Shown: positions 16,226-24,937, numbered from the stretch's first letter. The stretch is 35,109 nt of DNA from CAYZXT01 sp964482515 (GCA_964482515.1 CAYZXT010000028.1:1-35109), one strand, 5' to 3'. The notes: a model not told the origin generated them from the sequence alone. Numbers and translations: made by a program.

Positions 16226-16261
16226 CATTCCCCAACAAACCCACTGGAGAATTCATTGTCA

Positions 16262-17326
16262 ATGAAAGCCCTCGTCCTGTCAGGCGGTAAAGGCACTCGC
16301 CTGCGTCCCATCACGCATACTTCCGCCAAGCAGCTGGTTCCCATCGCCAATAAGCCGATCCTTTTTTACGGGCTCGAATCCATCGCCCAGGCCGGGATCA
16401 AGGAAGTCGGCATCGTCGTGGGGGAAACCCACGAGGAAATCCGCAGGGCCGTTGGAGATGGCTCTCGTTTCGGGGTCCGCGTCACCTATATTCAGCAGGA
16501 AGCGCCCCTCGGCTTGGCCCACGCCGTGAAGATTTCCCAGGACTTTATGAAGGACGACCCCTTCGTGATGTATCTGGGGGACAACCTGTTGAAGGAAAAT
16601 CTATCCGGGTTCGTGCAGGAATTCAACAGCTTTAAACCCGACGCCCAGATTTTGGTCACCGAAGTCCCCAACCCCCAGTCCTTCGGCGTCGTGGTCCTCA
16701 AGGACGGGAAGGCCGTCCAGCTTTTGGAAAAGCCCAAAAACCCTCCCAGCAACCTGGCCCTCGTCGGCGTTTATATGTTCACCTCCGTCATTTTCAAGGC
16801 TGTCAACGCGATCAAACCGTCGCCGCGCGGCGAGCTGGAAATCACCGACGCCATACAATGGTTGGTGGACCAGGGACGCACCGTCCGGCCGCATAAAGTG
16901 GAGGGCTGGTGGAAAGACACGGGCAAGCTGGAGGATTTGCTGGAAGCCAACCGCCTGATCCTGATCAACGCGACATCTTCCAACGCCGGGACCGTGGACG
17001 CGGACAGCCGCATCGAGGGGAACGTTATCATCGAAAAAGGCGCGCGAATCGAAAAAAGCGTTGTCCGCGGGCCGGCCATCATCGGGGAGGACAGCGTCAT
17101 CCGGAACTCTTTCGTCGGCCCTTTCACCGCCATCTATCATCACGTGGTCCTGGACAACAGCGAGATTCAGAACTCGATTTTGTTGGAACATTCCCGCATG
17201 GTGGACATCCGCCCGGTGGAAGGTTCTCTCGTCGGACAGAACGCCGAGATCGTCCAGACGAATTCCAAGCCCAGCGCCTTCCGCATCGTCGTCGGCGACT
17301 CATCCCGATTGGAGATCCCGAAATGA
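16262..17326 (+). CDS. Glucose-1-phosphate thymidylyltransferase, long form with beta-helix tail
   Basis: A 354-residue nucleotidyltransferase that activates glucose-1-phosphate with dTTP to dTDP-glucose, the first step of dTDP-deoxysugar synthesis. The signature LSGGKGTRLRP is at residues 6-16, followed by SAKQLVPIANKPILFY and the metal-site YLGDNL. The C-terminal ~100 residues form a left-handed beta-helix of hexapeptide repeats (VDADSRIEGNVIIEKGARIE and on), which marks the long (StrD/GraD-like) RmlA class rather than the ~290-residue RmlA of E. coli. The ATG at 16262 is chosen; a TTG at 16256 is nearer the GGAGA ribosome site. Its stop overlaps the next ATG. A different sugar-1-phosphate substrate cannot be excluded. 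Confidence 0.93.
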   Translation: MKALVLSGGKGTRLRPITHTSAKQLVPIANKPILFYGLESIAQAGIKEVGIVVGETHEEIRRAVGDGSRFGVRVTYIQQEAPLGLAHAVKISQDFMKDDPFVMYLGDNLLKENLSGFVQEFNSFKPDAQILVTEVPNPQSFGVVVLKDGKAVQLLEKPKNPPSNLALVGVYMFTSVIFKAVNAIKPSPRGELEITDAIQWLVDQGRTVRPHKVEGWWKDTGKLEDLLEANRLILINATSSNAGTVDADSRIEGNVIIEKGARIEKSVVRGPAIIGEDSVIRNSFVGPFTAIYHHVVLDNSEIQNSILLEHSRMVDIRPVEGSLVGQNAEIVQTNSKPSAFRIVVGDSSRLEIPK

Positions 17327-18258
17327 AGAAAGCCAAATGGCTGGTGACGGGCGGGGCGGGTTTCATCGGCTCCCATCTCTCGGCCGAACTGCGCCGGCGC
17401 GGTCAGTTCGTCCGCGTCATCGATAATTTCATCACAGGAAACCGGAACAATCTGAAATTCGCCAATCCCAACCAATTCGTCCAGGGCGACATCCGCAACC
17501 CCGCCGCGGTCCGCAGGGCCATGAAGGGGATCGACTACGTGCTGGCCCAGGCCGCGCTGCGCTCGGTCCCGCGTTCCCTCGAAGACCCCTTGGCCTCGAA
17601 CGACGTGAACGTCGGCGGCACGTTGAACCTGCTTCTGGAAGCGTTCAAGGCCAAGGTCAAGCGGTTTGTTTCGGCCTCTTCCTCATCGGTCTATGGGGAT
17701 GGGAAGGTTTTTCCGCAGCACGAAGGCCTGCCGACGCCGGCCATTTCGCCCTACGCCGTCACGAAGGTGACGGGGGAATATTACTCGCGCATGTTCACCA
17801 AGACCTACGGTCTGGAGACCGTATGTCTCCGCTATTTTAACGTGTTCGGCCCGCGCCAGGACCCCAAATCCAAGTACGCCGCCGTTGTGCCGAAATTCAT
17901 CCTCGCCGCGCTGAAAGACGAGACCTTGGAAGTGCACGGCGACGGGAAACAGTCCCGTGATTTTTGCTACATCGACAACGTGGTGCAGGCGAACATCCTG
18001 TCCGCGACGCATAAAAACGGTGCCGGAAAGTCCTATAACGTCGCCGTGGGCGAGACCCACTCCCTGCTGGATATCATTGACGTCGTTGAGGATGTGTTGG
18101 GAAAGAAAGTGAAGAAGAAGTTCCTGCCCTCGCGGAAGGGCGACGTGCGCAAGACCTACGCCAGCATCGCGGCCATTTCCCGGGATCTGGGGTATAAACC
18201 GCGGTGGAATTTCCAGTCCGGCCTGCGCGAGACCATCCGTTACTTCGCATCCCTGTAA
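17323..18258 (+). CDS. NAD-dependent sugar epimerase (extended SDR, UDP-sugar 4-epimerase-like)
   Basis: A 311-residue extended short-chain dehydrogenase acting on a nucleotide sugar. It has the Rossmann motif TGGAGFIGSH (residues 9-18), acidic Asp34 for NAD(H), the Ser-rich active loop SASSSSVYGD and catalytic Tyr144/Lys148 (SPYAVTK). QAALRSVPRSLEDP, RYFNVFGPRQDP and DGKQSRDFCYIDNVV resemble WbpP/Gne-type UDP-GlcNAc or UDP-Glc 4-epimerases. The start ATG overlaps the upstream stop (ATGA). In this locus it would supply a galacto-configured sugar for the polysaccharide. A dehydratase or a dTDP-sugar epimerase is the alternative. Confidence 0.9.
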   Translation: MKKAKWLVTGGAGFIGSHLSAELRRRGQFVRVIDNFITGNRNNLKFANPNQFVQGDIRNPAAVRRAMKGIDYVLAQAALRSVPRSLEDPLASNDVNVGGTLNLLLEAFKAKVKRFVSASSSSVYGDGKVFPQHEGLPTPAISPYAVTKVTGEYYSRMFTKTYGLETVCLRYFNVFGPRQDPKSKYAAVVPKFILAALKDETLEVHGDGKQSRDFCYIDNVVQANILSATHKNGAGKSYNVAVGETHSLLDIIDVVEDVLGKKVKKKFLPSRKGDVRKTYASIAAISRDLGYKPRWNFQSGLRETIRYFASL

Positions 18259-18302
18259 CCCGAAAGCACTCAACCTAATCTGATAACGAGGTCCTACATC
18301 CC

Positions 18303-19328
18303 ATGAAAATTCTCGTCACCGGCGGCGCCGGGTTCATCGGCTCCCACTTCGTCAAATATTGGCTGGCCAAACACCGGGAAGACCGCATCGTCAACCTGGA
18401 CAAACTGACCTACGCGGGCAATTTGGCGAACCTTCCGGAGGCGATGAAGTCTCCGCGCCATAAATTCATCAAAGGCGACATCAAGGACGTCGGCACCGTG
18501 AAGCGGGCGCTGGCGGGTTTGGACGCCGTGGTGAATTTCGCCGCCGAGACCCATGTCGACCGTTCTTTGCTCGACGCCAGCGAGTTCATTCAGACCAACG
18601 TGCAGGGGACCTATACGCTGGTGAACGCTTCCCGCGAGGCCGGGATCAAAAAATTTCTCCACGTGTCGACGGACGAGGTTTACGGGTCCATCCCCGGGAG
18701 GATCAAGACCCCGGAGGATTATCTTCTCAACCCTTCGAGCCCATACGCCGCGTCCAAGGCGGCCTCGGACCACATGGTGATGTCCCAGTGGCACACGTAT
18801 CGGTTTCCGGTCATGATCACCCGCTGCACCAACAACTACGGGAACTATCAGTATCCGGAGAAGTTTCTGCCGCTCTTCATCACCAACGCGCTGGAAGACC
18901 GGCCCGTGCCGCTCTACGGCAAGGGGCTGAACGTCCGCAACTGGATCCACGTCCTGGACCATTGCGAAGCCATCGACGTGGTCCTGCACAAGGGCAAGCC
19001 GGGCGAGATATACAACGCGGCCGGCGACAAGGAATGGCGGAACATCGACGTGGCGAAGGCGATCCTGAAATACCTGAACAAGCCGACGAGCCTGCTGACC
19101 TACGTGAAGGACCGGCTGGGCCACGATTTCCGGTACGCGCCGGACATTAAAAAGATCACGCGGGAACTGGGATGGAAATCAAAGCGGCCCTTCGACAAGG
19201 GATTGATTGAAACGATCGAGTGGTACCGCGACAATGCGGACTGGTGGCAATCCATCAAATCCAACCGCAGCGGTTATCAAAAATATTACGAAAAACAGTA
19301 CGCCAAGAGGCTGACCGGAAGGAGCTAA
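18303..19328 (+). CDS. rfbB: dTDP-glucose 4,6-dehydratase
   Basis: A 341-residue extended SDR that converts dTDP-glucose to dTDP-4-keto-6-deoxyglucose. Key features are TGGAGFIGSH (6-15), NLDKLTYAGN, AAETHVDRS, the active-site trio Thr123-Asp124-Glu125 in VSTDEVYGS, Tyr148/Lys152 (YAASK) and the substrate loop TNNYGNYQYPEKFLPLFI. The C-terminal GHDFRYAPDIKKITRELGW is also family-typical. Length is normal. It lies 44 bases after the epimerase and 3 bases before ugd in the same operon, and works directly after the RmlA-like enzyme. rfbB (rmlB) is the usual name. Confidence 0.96.
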   Translation: MKILVTGGAGFIGSHFVKYWLAKHREDRIVNLDKLTYAGNLANLPEAMKSPRHKFIKGDIKDVGTVKRALAGLDAVVNFAAETHVDRSLLDASEFIQTNVQGTYTLVNASREAGIKKFLHVSTDEVYGSIPGRIKTPEDYLLNPSSPYAASKAASDHMVMSQWHTYRFPVMITRCTNNYGNYQYPEKFLPLFITNALEDRPVPLYGKGLNVRNWIHVLDHCEAIDVVLHKGKPGEIYNAAGDKEWRNIDVAKAILKYLNKPTSLLTYVKDRLGHDFRYAPDIKKITRELGWKSKRPFDKGLIETIEWYRDNADWWQSIKSNRSGYQKYYEKQYAKRLTGRS

Positions 19329-19331
19329 TTT

Positions 19332-20645
19332 GTGAAAAAAGAGATCGCAGTCATCGGGAGCGGTTACGTCGGACTCGTCACGGGCGCCTGCCTGGCCGAG
19401 ATCGGGCACAACGTCGTTTGCGTGGACAAGGACAAGAAGAAGATTAAGACGCTTTTGAAGGGCCAGATCCCGATCTACGAACCGGGTTTGGACGAGGTCG
19501 TCCGCAAGAACCGCAAGGCCGGCCGGCTGACTTTCGTCGACAACATCGAGGCGGGGTTGAAGAAGGCCGAAGGCATTTTCATCGCGGTGAACACGCCGCC
19601 CCTTCCCAACGGCGAGGCCGACCTTTCCTACGTGGAGGCCGTGGCGCGCGAAGTGGCGCAGAACATGAAGCGCTACACCATCGTCATCGAGAAGTCCACC
19701 GTGCCCGTGGAGACCGGCGAGAAGATCAAGCAGACCATGCGGCTTTATGGGAACGGGAAGGGCGACTTCGACGTCGTCTCCAACCCCGAGTTCCTGCGCG
19801 AAGGCAGCGCCATGCAGGACTTCCTGAAGCCCGACCGCATCGTGTTCGGCGTGGAGTCCAAACGGGCCGAGACGTTCATGCGCGAGCTCTACGCGCCGCT
19901 CAAGGCCACCATGATCGTGACGGACATCAAGAGCTCCGAACTCATCAAGCATTCGTCGAACTCCTTCCTGGCCATGAAGATTTCGTTCATCAACGCCGTG
20001 GCGCAGGTCTGCGAGCGCGTGGGCGCGGACGTGACCCGCGTGGCCGAGGGCATGGGCTTCGACTCCCGCATCGGGCGTTCGTTCCTGAACGCGGGCCTCG
20101 GGTTCGGCGGCTCCTGCTTCCCCAAAGACCTGAGGGCTTACATCCACATGGCGGAGACGGCCGGCTATAACTTCGAACTGTTGAAGGTCGTCCAGCGCAT
20201 CAACGAGGAACAGAAGCTGTGGGTCGTGGAGAAACTGAAGAAGTCCCTGTGGAACCTGCGGGGCAAGACCATCGGTTTGTGGGGATTGTCCTTCAAGTCC
20301 GAGACCGACGATTTGCGCAACGCGCCGGCGTTGGACATCATCGGACACCTTCAACAGTCCGGCTGCCACGTGCAGGCCTACGATCCCGTGTCCATGGAAA
20401 AGGCGCGTCCTTTGCTGAAGAACGTGAAGCTCTGCAAGAACGCCTATGAGGTCGCCAAGGGCGCCGACGCGGTGGTCCTGGTGACGGAATGGGCGGAGTT
20501 CAAGAATTTGGACCTTCAGAAAGTAAAATCGTTGGTCCGGACGCCCGTTTTCCTCGACGGCCGCAATATATACAACCCGAAGGTCGTGGCCGCACTGGGA
20601 TTCCAGTATCACGGGGTTGGCCGGGCGACTCCCCGGGTCGGATAA
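19332..20645 (+). CDS. ugd: UDP-glucose 6-dehydrogenase
   Basis: A 437-residue enzyme that oxidises UDP-glucose to UDP-glucuronate with two NAD+. The N-terminal Rossmann motif is GSGYVGLVTGACLAEIGH (9-26), then IYEPGLDEVV, STVPVETGE, NPEFLREGSA and Lys206 in the SSELIKHSSNSFLAMK helix, and the catalytic Cys262 in GFGGSCFPKDL. The C-terminal UDP-binding domain contains WGLSFKSETDDLRNAPAL. Length is usual for the bacterial Ugd/TuaD type. The start is GTG, with AAGGAGC upstream. Uronic acid in the locus suggests an acidic polysaccharide or a precursor for decarboxylated sugars. Its 3' end runs straight into the RmlD-like frame. Confidence 0.97.
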   Translation: MKKEIAVIGSGYVGLVTGACLAEIGHNVVCVDKDKKKIKTLLKGQIPIYEPGLDEVVRKNRKAGRLTFVDNIEAGLKKAEGIFIAVNTPPLPNGEADLSYVEAVAREVAQNMKRYTIVIEKSTVPVETGEKIKQTMRLYGNGKGDFDVVSNPEFLREGSAMQDFLKPDRIVFGVESKRAETFMRELYAPLKATMIVTDIKSSELIKHSSNSFLAMKISFINAVAQVCERVGADVTRVAEGMGFDSRIGRSFLNAGLGFGGSCFPKDLRAYIHMAETAGYNFELLKVVQRINEEQKLWVVEKLKKSLWNLRGKTIGLWGLSFKSETDDLRNAPALDIIGHLQQSGCHVQAYDPVSMEKARPLLKNVKLCKNAYEVAKGADAVVLVTEWAEFKNLDLQKVKSLVRTPVFLDGRNIYNPKVVAALGFQYHGVGRATPRVG

Positions 20646-21523
20646 TTTTAAAGCGCGTACTGCTCACCGGCGGCGCCGGTCTGCTGGGGCAGGACCTCCG
20701 GCGGGTGTTTTCGGAGGGCCACGATGTCCTGGTCCTGAGCCGTCGCTGGAAACCATCGGTGCCGCGCCGGAAATGGCGCCGCGCCGACCTCCGGGACGCG
20801 GCGGCCTTAAAACGGATAGCCCGATCGTTCAAGCCGCAGATCGTCCTGCACGCGGCGGCCAATCCCAACATCGATTATTGCGAGCAGCATCCCGAGGAAG
20901 CCTTCGCCGTCAACGCCCAGGGAACGTTGAACCTGATACGATCTCTTCCCCGCCGCGACATTCCCTTCGTCTACCTTTCCACCGACAACGTCTTTGACGG
21001 GCGCAAAGCCTCGGGCTATCGCGAAGGAGACCTTCCCAATCCCCCCAATTGTTACGGCCTTTCGAAACTCTGGGGCGAGCATTACGTGCGCGGGCTTTGC
21101 CCGAAGCATTACATCGTCCGGACCTGCTGGCTCTTTGGCGACGGACCGAACTTCGTCACCAAGCTCTTGGCGGGGGAAAGGCTGAAGGCGGCGGACGATT
21201 GGCGAGCCAACCCGACCTACACGGCGGACCTGGCCGCGGCGATCAAGACGCTCGTTGCGCGCCCGGCTCCCCGCGGCGTCTATCACCTGGTCAATTCCCG
21301 CCCGGTCACGCGCTGGGACGCCTTTCTCGCCTTGAAAAAGGCGGCGCCGCGGACGGCCGGCGTCTCCGCGCAGCGGGTGAAGTTCGCGCAATTGCCCTTC
21401 GCCGCCCGCCGCCCGCTCCATTCCGTCTTGGTCAGCTCCCGTTTTCCGCCCCTCCGTCCCTGGACCTCCGCTCTCGCCGATTTCCTGGAAAGGCGCGAAT
21501 CATCCGCCGCAGCGTTTTTGTAG
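20645..21523 (+). CDS. dTDP-4-dehydrorhamnose reductase-like protein (start codon unclear)
   Basis: An SDR of the RmlD group, about 292 residues, which reduces 4-keto-6-deoxy sugars such as dTDP-4-keto-rhamnose with NAD(P)H. The frame shows VLLTGGAGLLGQDL at the N-terminus, HAAANPNIDYCEQHPEEAFAVN in two family parts, STDNVFDG and the YxxxK motif in NCYGLSKLWGEHY. No ATG, GTG or TTG precedes this Rossmann strand at a sensible place: the codons ahead are ATA (20642), ATT (20645) and TTA. The only in-frame standard start is ATG 20489, which would add a 52-residue out-of-family extension coded inside ugd. I give ATT 20645, which overlaps the ugd TAA by one base, as the most natural coupled start. 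The C-terminal half is diverged, so the exact substrate is uncertain. Confidence 0.8.
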   Translation: MLKRVLLTGGAGLLGQDLRRVFSEGHDVLVLSRRWKPSVPRRKWRRADLRDAAALKRIARSFKPQIVLHAAANPNIDYCEQHPEEAFAVNAQGTLNLIRSLPRRDIPFVYLSTDNVFDGRKASGYREGDLPNPPNCYGLSKLWGEHYVRGLCPKHYIVRTCWLFGDGPNFVTKLLAGERLKAADDWRANPTYTADLAAAIKTLVARPAPRGVYHLVNSRPVTRWDAFLALKKAAPRTAGVSAQRVKFAQLPFAARRPLHSVLVSSRFPPLRPWTSALADFLERRESSAAAFL

Positions 21524-21535
21524 AATGACTTGCCC

Positions 21536-22735
21536 ATGAGCGAACTCGACGCGCCCTCTTCCGACGACCTGGAAGTCTCCATCGTCATGCCGTGCCTGAA
21601 CGAGGCCGAGACGCTGGAAACCTGCATCCGAAAATCCCAAAAATTCCTTCAGGACCACGCCATCGCCGGGGAGATCATCGTGGCGGACAACGGCAGCGCG
21701 GACGGTTCCCCGGATATCGCCGCGCGCCTGGGCGCCCGGGTCGTCCGCGTGGCGGAAAAGGGCTACGGCAGCGCGCTCTCCGGCGGGTTCAAGGCCGCGC
21801 GGGGAAAATACATCGTCATGGGCGACGCCGACGCCAGCTATGATTTTTCAAACCTCATGCCCTTCGTGGAAAAATTGCGGGAGGGATTCGACCTGGTGAT
21901 GGGCAACCGGTTCAAAGGCGGGATCGCCCCGGACGCCATGCCGGCGCTGCACCGGTATGTCGGAAATTCCCTGCTGACGGGCATCGGGCGCTTGTTTTTC
22001 AGCAGCCCCTGCGGCGATTTCCACTGCGGCCTGCGCGCCTTCACGCGGGAGGCCGTCCGGAAGATGGACCTGCAGACATCGGGGATGGAATTCGCCAGCG
22101 AGATCGTGGTGAAAGCCACCTTGTTGCGGATGCGCATCGCCGAAGTGCCCACGACCCTGTCGAAGGACGGACGCGGCCGGCCGCCGCATCTCCGGAGTTG
22201 GCGGGACGGCTGGCGGCACCTCCGGTTCCTTTTGCTGTACAGCCCCCGCTGGCTCTTTCTCTACCCGGGGATGGCCCTGTTGGCCGCGGGAATATTCACT
22301 CTCGGACTACTCCTGCCGCGCCCCGTCTTGTTCGGCCGCGTCGTCCTGGACATCCACACCATGCTCTACGCGGGCATCGCCATCCTCATCGGGTTTCAGT
22401 CCGTGGCGTTCGCGATGTTCAGCAAGACCTTCGCCATCAGCGAAGGCCTGCTGCCCCGGGACCCCAAGCTGGCGAAGATGTTCCGCTATATTTCATTGGA
22501 GACAGGCCTGGCGATCGGAGTGTGCCTCATGGCGGCGGGAGCGCTCGGGACCCTTTACGCGGTCGGCCGCTGGGAAGCGCAATCCTTCGGCAATTTGGAC
22601 CCGGCCCTGACCATGCGGATCGTGATCCCTTCCGCCGTATCGTTCACCCTCGGCATCCAAATCATATTCTCCAGTTTCTTCATGAGCGTTCTGGGGTTGC
22701 GCCGGTCGCACATGGTGGAACCGGCCGGGGAATAG
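21536..22735 (+). CDS. Polyprenyl-phosphate family 2 glycosyltransferase with membrane tail
   Basis: A 399-residue GT2 of the DPM1/DPG-synthase-like type that moves a sugar from a nucleotide donor to a polyprenyl phosphate on the cytoplasmic face. The GT-A domain shows VSIVMPCLNEAETLETC (14-30), ADNGSADGS (50-58) and metal-site DADASYD (97-103), and CGLRAFTREAV. After about residue 230, four hydrophobic helices anchor it. The ATG at 21536 is chosen over a TTG at 21530; no clear ribosome site is visible. It lies 12 bases after the RmlD-like gene. A lipid-linked sugar made here could feed the GT-C-like proteins coded downstream. Confidence 0.92.
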   Translation: MSELDAPSSDDLEVSIVMPCLNEAETLETCIRKSQKFLQDHAIAGEIIVADNGSADGSPDIAARLGARVVRVAEKGYGSALSGGFKAARGKYIVMGDADASYDFSNLMPFVEKLREGFDLVMGNRFKGGIAPDAMPALHRYVGNSLLTGIGRLFFSSPCGDFHCGLRAFTREAVRKMDLQTSGMEFASEIVVKATLLRMRIAEVPTTLSKDGRGRPPHLRSWRDGWRHLRFLLLYSPRWLFLYPGMALLAAGIFTLGLLLPRPVLFGRVVLDIHTMLYAGIAILIGFQSVAFAMFSKTFAISEGLLPRDPKLAKMFRYISLETGLAIGVCLMAAGALGTLYAVGRWEAQSFGNLDPALTMRIVIPSAVSFTLGIQIIFSSFFMSVLGLRRSHMVEPAGE

Positions 22736-22754
22736 CGAGCGCAATTTCGTCCAC

Positions 22755-24242
22755 ATGACATTGACCATGGACAAACAGGGCGTCGATCTTGCGCCGGACA
22801 GGCGGGACGGCCTAGCCGCTGAAAAGGCGGCTCTCATCCGCTCCATCGACGCCGCGGCTTCAGAACGCGATCCTTGGAAGAAAAAGAACCGCTATTACCA
22901 CGCGTACATCGAGACATTTTTCATCTCTCAAATCCCGCCCCACAGCCGCGTGCTTGAAATCGGCTGCGGGACCGGGGACCTCCTGGCGGCCGTGCGGCCC
23001 TCCTGCGGCGTGGGGATCGATTTCAGCCGGGAGATGGTCGCGATCGCCCGGTCGAAATACCCGGACCTGAAGTTCGTCGTCCATGACGCGGAAGAACTTG
23101 CCCTCGAAGAGAAGTTCGATTACGTCGTCCTGTCATGCGTCGGGGACCTGTTCGACGTCTGGAAGGTACTGCGCTCGCTGCACCGCGTCGTCACGCCGGA
23201 CACGCGCCTCATCTTCGCTTATCACAATCCCCTTTGGGAGCCGCTGCTCGCCCTGGGGCAAAGGCTGGGTCTGAGGGCGCCGCAGAAGACGCAGAATTGG
23301 CTGTCCTTCGACGATATCGAAAACCTGCTGGGTTTGAACGGCTTCGAGGCGGTTCAAAGGGGCTCAGGCCTTCTCCTGCCGAAATACGTTCCCTGGCTGT
23401 CCGGCTTCTTGAACGGATACCTGTCCCGGCTGCCCGTGCTGAGGGACCTTTGCCTCCAGGAATACGTCGTCGCGCGGGAGCGAACGGACTGGCGCGCTCC
23501 CGGTGACACGCGCCAATACAGTTGTTCGGTGATCATCCCGTGCAAGAACGAGGCCGGCACCGTGGGGGACGCCGTGGCCCGGACGGCGATGATGGGGCGC
23601 GGCACGGAACTGATTTTCGTCGACGACAACTCCTCGGACGGCACGGCGGAAGCCGTCGAGGCGCAGATGGCGGCTAACCACGGACAAAAGGAGATTCGGC
23701 TCGTCCGCAACCGCCGGGACCTCGGCAAGGCCCACGCCGTGCGCCTGGGGTTCGACGCCGCCCGCGGCGATCTGTTGTTCATCCTGGACGGGGACCTGAC
23801 GGTGCCGCCGGAGGATTTGCCGAAGTTTTACCAGGCTTTCGTGGAGGGCCGCGGGGATTTGATCAACGGGACCCGGCTCGTCTATCCCATGCAGGAAGAG
23901 GCCATGCGGTCGCTGAACCTGCTGGGGAACAAGATGTTCAGCGTGATCTTCACATGGCTGCTCGGCCAGAAGATCAAGGACACGCTGTGCGGCACCAAGG
24001 TCATCTCGCGCGAGAACTACGATCGTATCCGCCGGGACCGGGCGTTCTTCGGCGAGTTCGACCCCTTCGGGGACTTCGACCTTTTGTTCGGCGCGGCCAG
24101 GCAGAAACTCAGGATCGCCGAAATCCCCGTCCGTTACCGCGCCCGCGTGTACGGCGACACCAAGATCCGCCGTTTCCGCCACGGCTGGCTGCTGCTCAAG
24201 ATGTGCTGGGTCGCGTTCCGCAAGCTGAAGCTGGCGCGATGA
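22755..24242 (+). CDS. Bifunctional class I SAM methyltransferase / family 2 glycosyltransferase
   Basis: A 495-residue fusion. Residues about 45-245 are a class I methyltransferase with the SAM motif VLEIGCGTGD (66-75), acidic IDFSREM and late NPLWEPLL and PKYVPWLSGFLN elements. Residues about 255-495 are a DPM1-like GT2 with CSVIIPCKNEAGTV (257-270), DDNSSDGT (290-297) and D345-G-D347, and no strong membrane tail. Both domains look intact. It overlaps the next gene (ATGA), which codes a stand-alone paralogue of the methyltransferase half. The fusion probably couples sugar transfer and methylation of the same glycan or lipid carrier. An ATG at 22767 is an alternative start. Confidence 0.92.
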   Translation: MTLTMDKQGVDLAPDRRDGLAAEKAALIRSIDAAASERDPWKKKNRYYHAYIETFFISQIPPHSRVLEIGCGTGDLLAAVRPSCGVGIDFSREMVAIARSKYPDLKFVVHDAEELALEEKFDYVVLSCVGDLFDVWKVLRSLHRVVTPDTRLIFAYHNPLWEPLLALGQRLGLRAPQKTQNWLSFDDIENLLGLNGFEAVQRGSGLLLPKYVPWLSGFLNGYLSRLPVLRDLCLQEYVVARERTDWRAPGDTRQYSCSVIIPCKNEAGTVGDAVARTAMMGRGTELIFVDDNSSDGTAEAVEAQMAANHGQKEIRLVRNRRDLGKAHAVRLGFDAARGDLLFILDGDLTVPPEDLPKFYQAFVEGRGDLINGTRLVYPMQEEAMRSLNLLGNKMFSVIFTWLLGQKIKDTLCGTKVISRENYDRIRRDRAFFGEFDPFGDFDLLFGAARQKLRIAEIPVRYRARVYGDTKIRRFRHGWLLLKMCWVAFRKLKLAR

Positions 24243-24937
24243 AGAACGGCGTTGACAGCGCGGCCGTCACGGCCCATTTCGATTCCATCGCTGGGGACTA
24301 TGATGGATGGAAGGAAAAGTCCGCCTATTATTACCGGAGCGTCCAGGAGGGGTTGCGGCACTTTGTGCCCGCCGGCCGGCGCGTGCTGGAGCTGGGCTGC
24401 GGCACGGGCGCCATCCTGGACAGCCTCCAGCCCTCCTACGGGCTCGGCGTCGACATCAGCACGGAGATGGTTTCCCGCGCGCGGCAGCGCAGGCCGCATC
24501 TCAATTTTATGGTTGCGGACGCGGAGACTCTCGCGCTCGCGGAGACTTTTGATTTTGTGGTCATGGTGGATTTGGTGGAACATCTCGGCGGGTTGGAAGC
24601 GTTCTTCGCAAATCTGGGACGCGTTTTGGCGCCGGGGACGGTTGTCGTTTCCTCATCGATCAACCCGCTCTGGGCGCCCGTCCTGCATGCGGCGGAAAGG
24701 CTCGGGCTCAAGATGCCGGAGGGAGACCACCGCTGGCCTTCCGCGGAGGAGCTGACGCGGTTGATGACGGACAACGGGTTCGGGATCATCGAGGTCCACC
24801 GCCGGACGCCGATGCCGAAGCGCATCCCCTGGGTGTCGGACTTCGTCAACGCGCGCTTCCCGTCCCGTGGCCCGCTTTCAAAACTGGGCGCGGTCCAGAT
24901 GATCGTCGCTTGCGCGGGGAGGCGGTCCGGGACGTGA
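24239..24937 (+). CDS. Class I SAM-dependent methyltransferase (paralogue of the fusion's N-domain)
   Basis: A 232-residue methyltransferase with motif I VLELGCGTGA (49-58), VDISTEM at motif II and a VMVDLVEHLGG post-motif. NPLWAPVL, AERLGLKMP and PKRIPWVSDFVN match, in order, the NPLWEPLL, GQRLGLRAP and PKYVPWLSGFLN segments of the fusion protein just upstream, so the two are clearly paralogous. The start overlaps the fusion stop by four bases, so translation is coupled. It probably methylates a sugar or lipid-linked glycan. The substrate is not visible. The 72 bases after it are AT-rich and may hold an internal promoter. Confidence 0.92.
   Translation: MKNGVDSAAVTAHFDSIAGDYDGWKEKSAYYYRSVQEGLRHFVPAGRRVLELGCGTGAILDSLQPSYGLGVDISTEMVSRARQRRPHLNFMVADAETLALAETFDFVVMVDLVEHLGGLEAFFANLGRVLAPGTVVVSSSINPLWAPVLHAAERLGLKMPEGDHRWPSAEELTRLMTDNGFGIIEVHRRTPMPKRIPWVSDFVNARFPSRGPLSKLGAVQMIVACAGRRSGT

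Noticed and set aside
19179..20612. Long minus-strand open frame (477 codons) opposite ugd
   Set aside because: Shadow of ugd; composition is typical of an antisense GC-rich frame.
20489..20644. N-terminal extension of the RmlD-like protein from ATG 20489
   Set aside because: It lies entirely within ugd in another frame, has no ribosome site, and adds 52 residues absent from the family. It is kept only as an alternative start in the finding.
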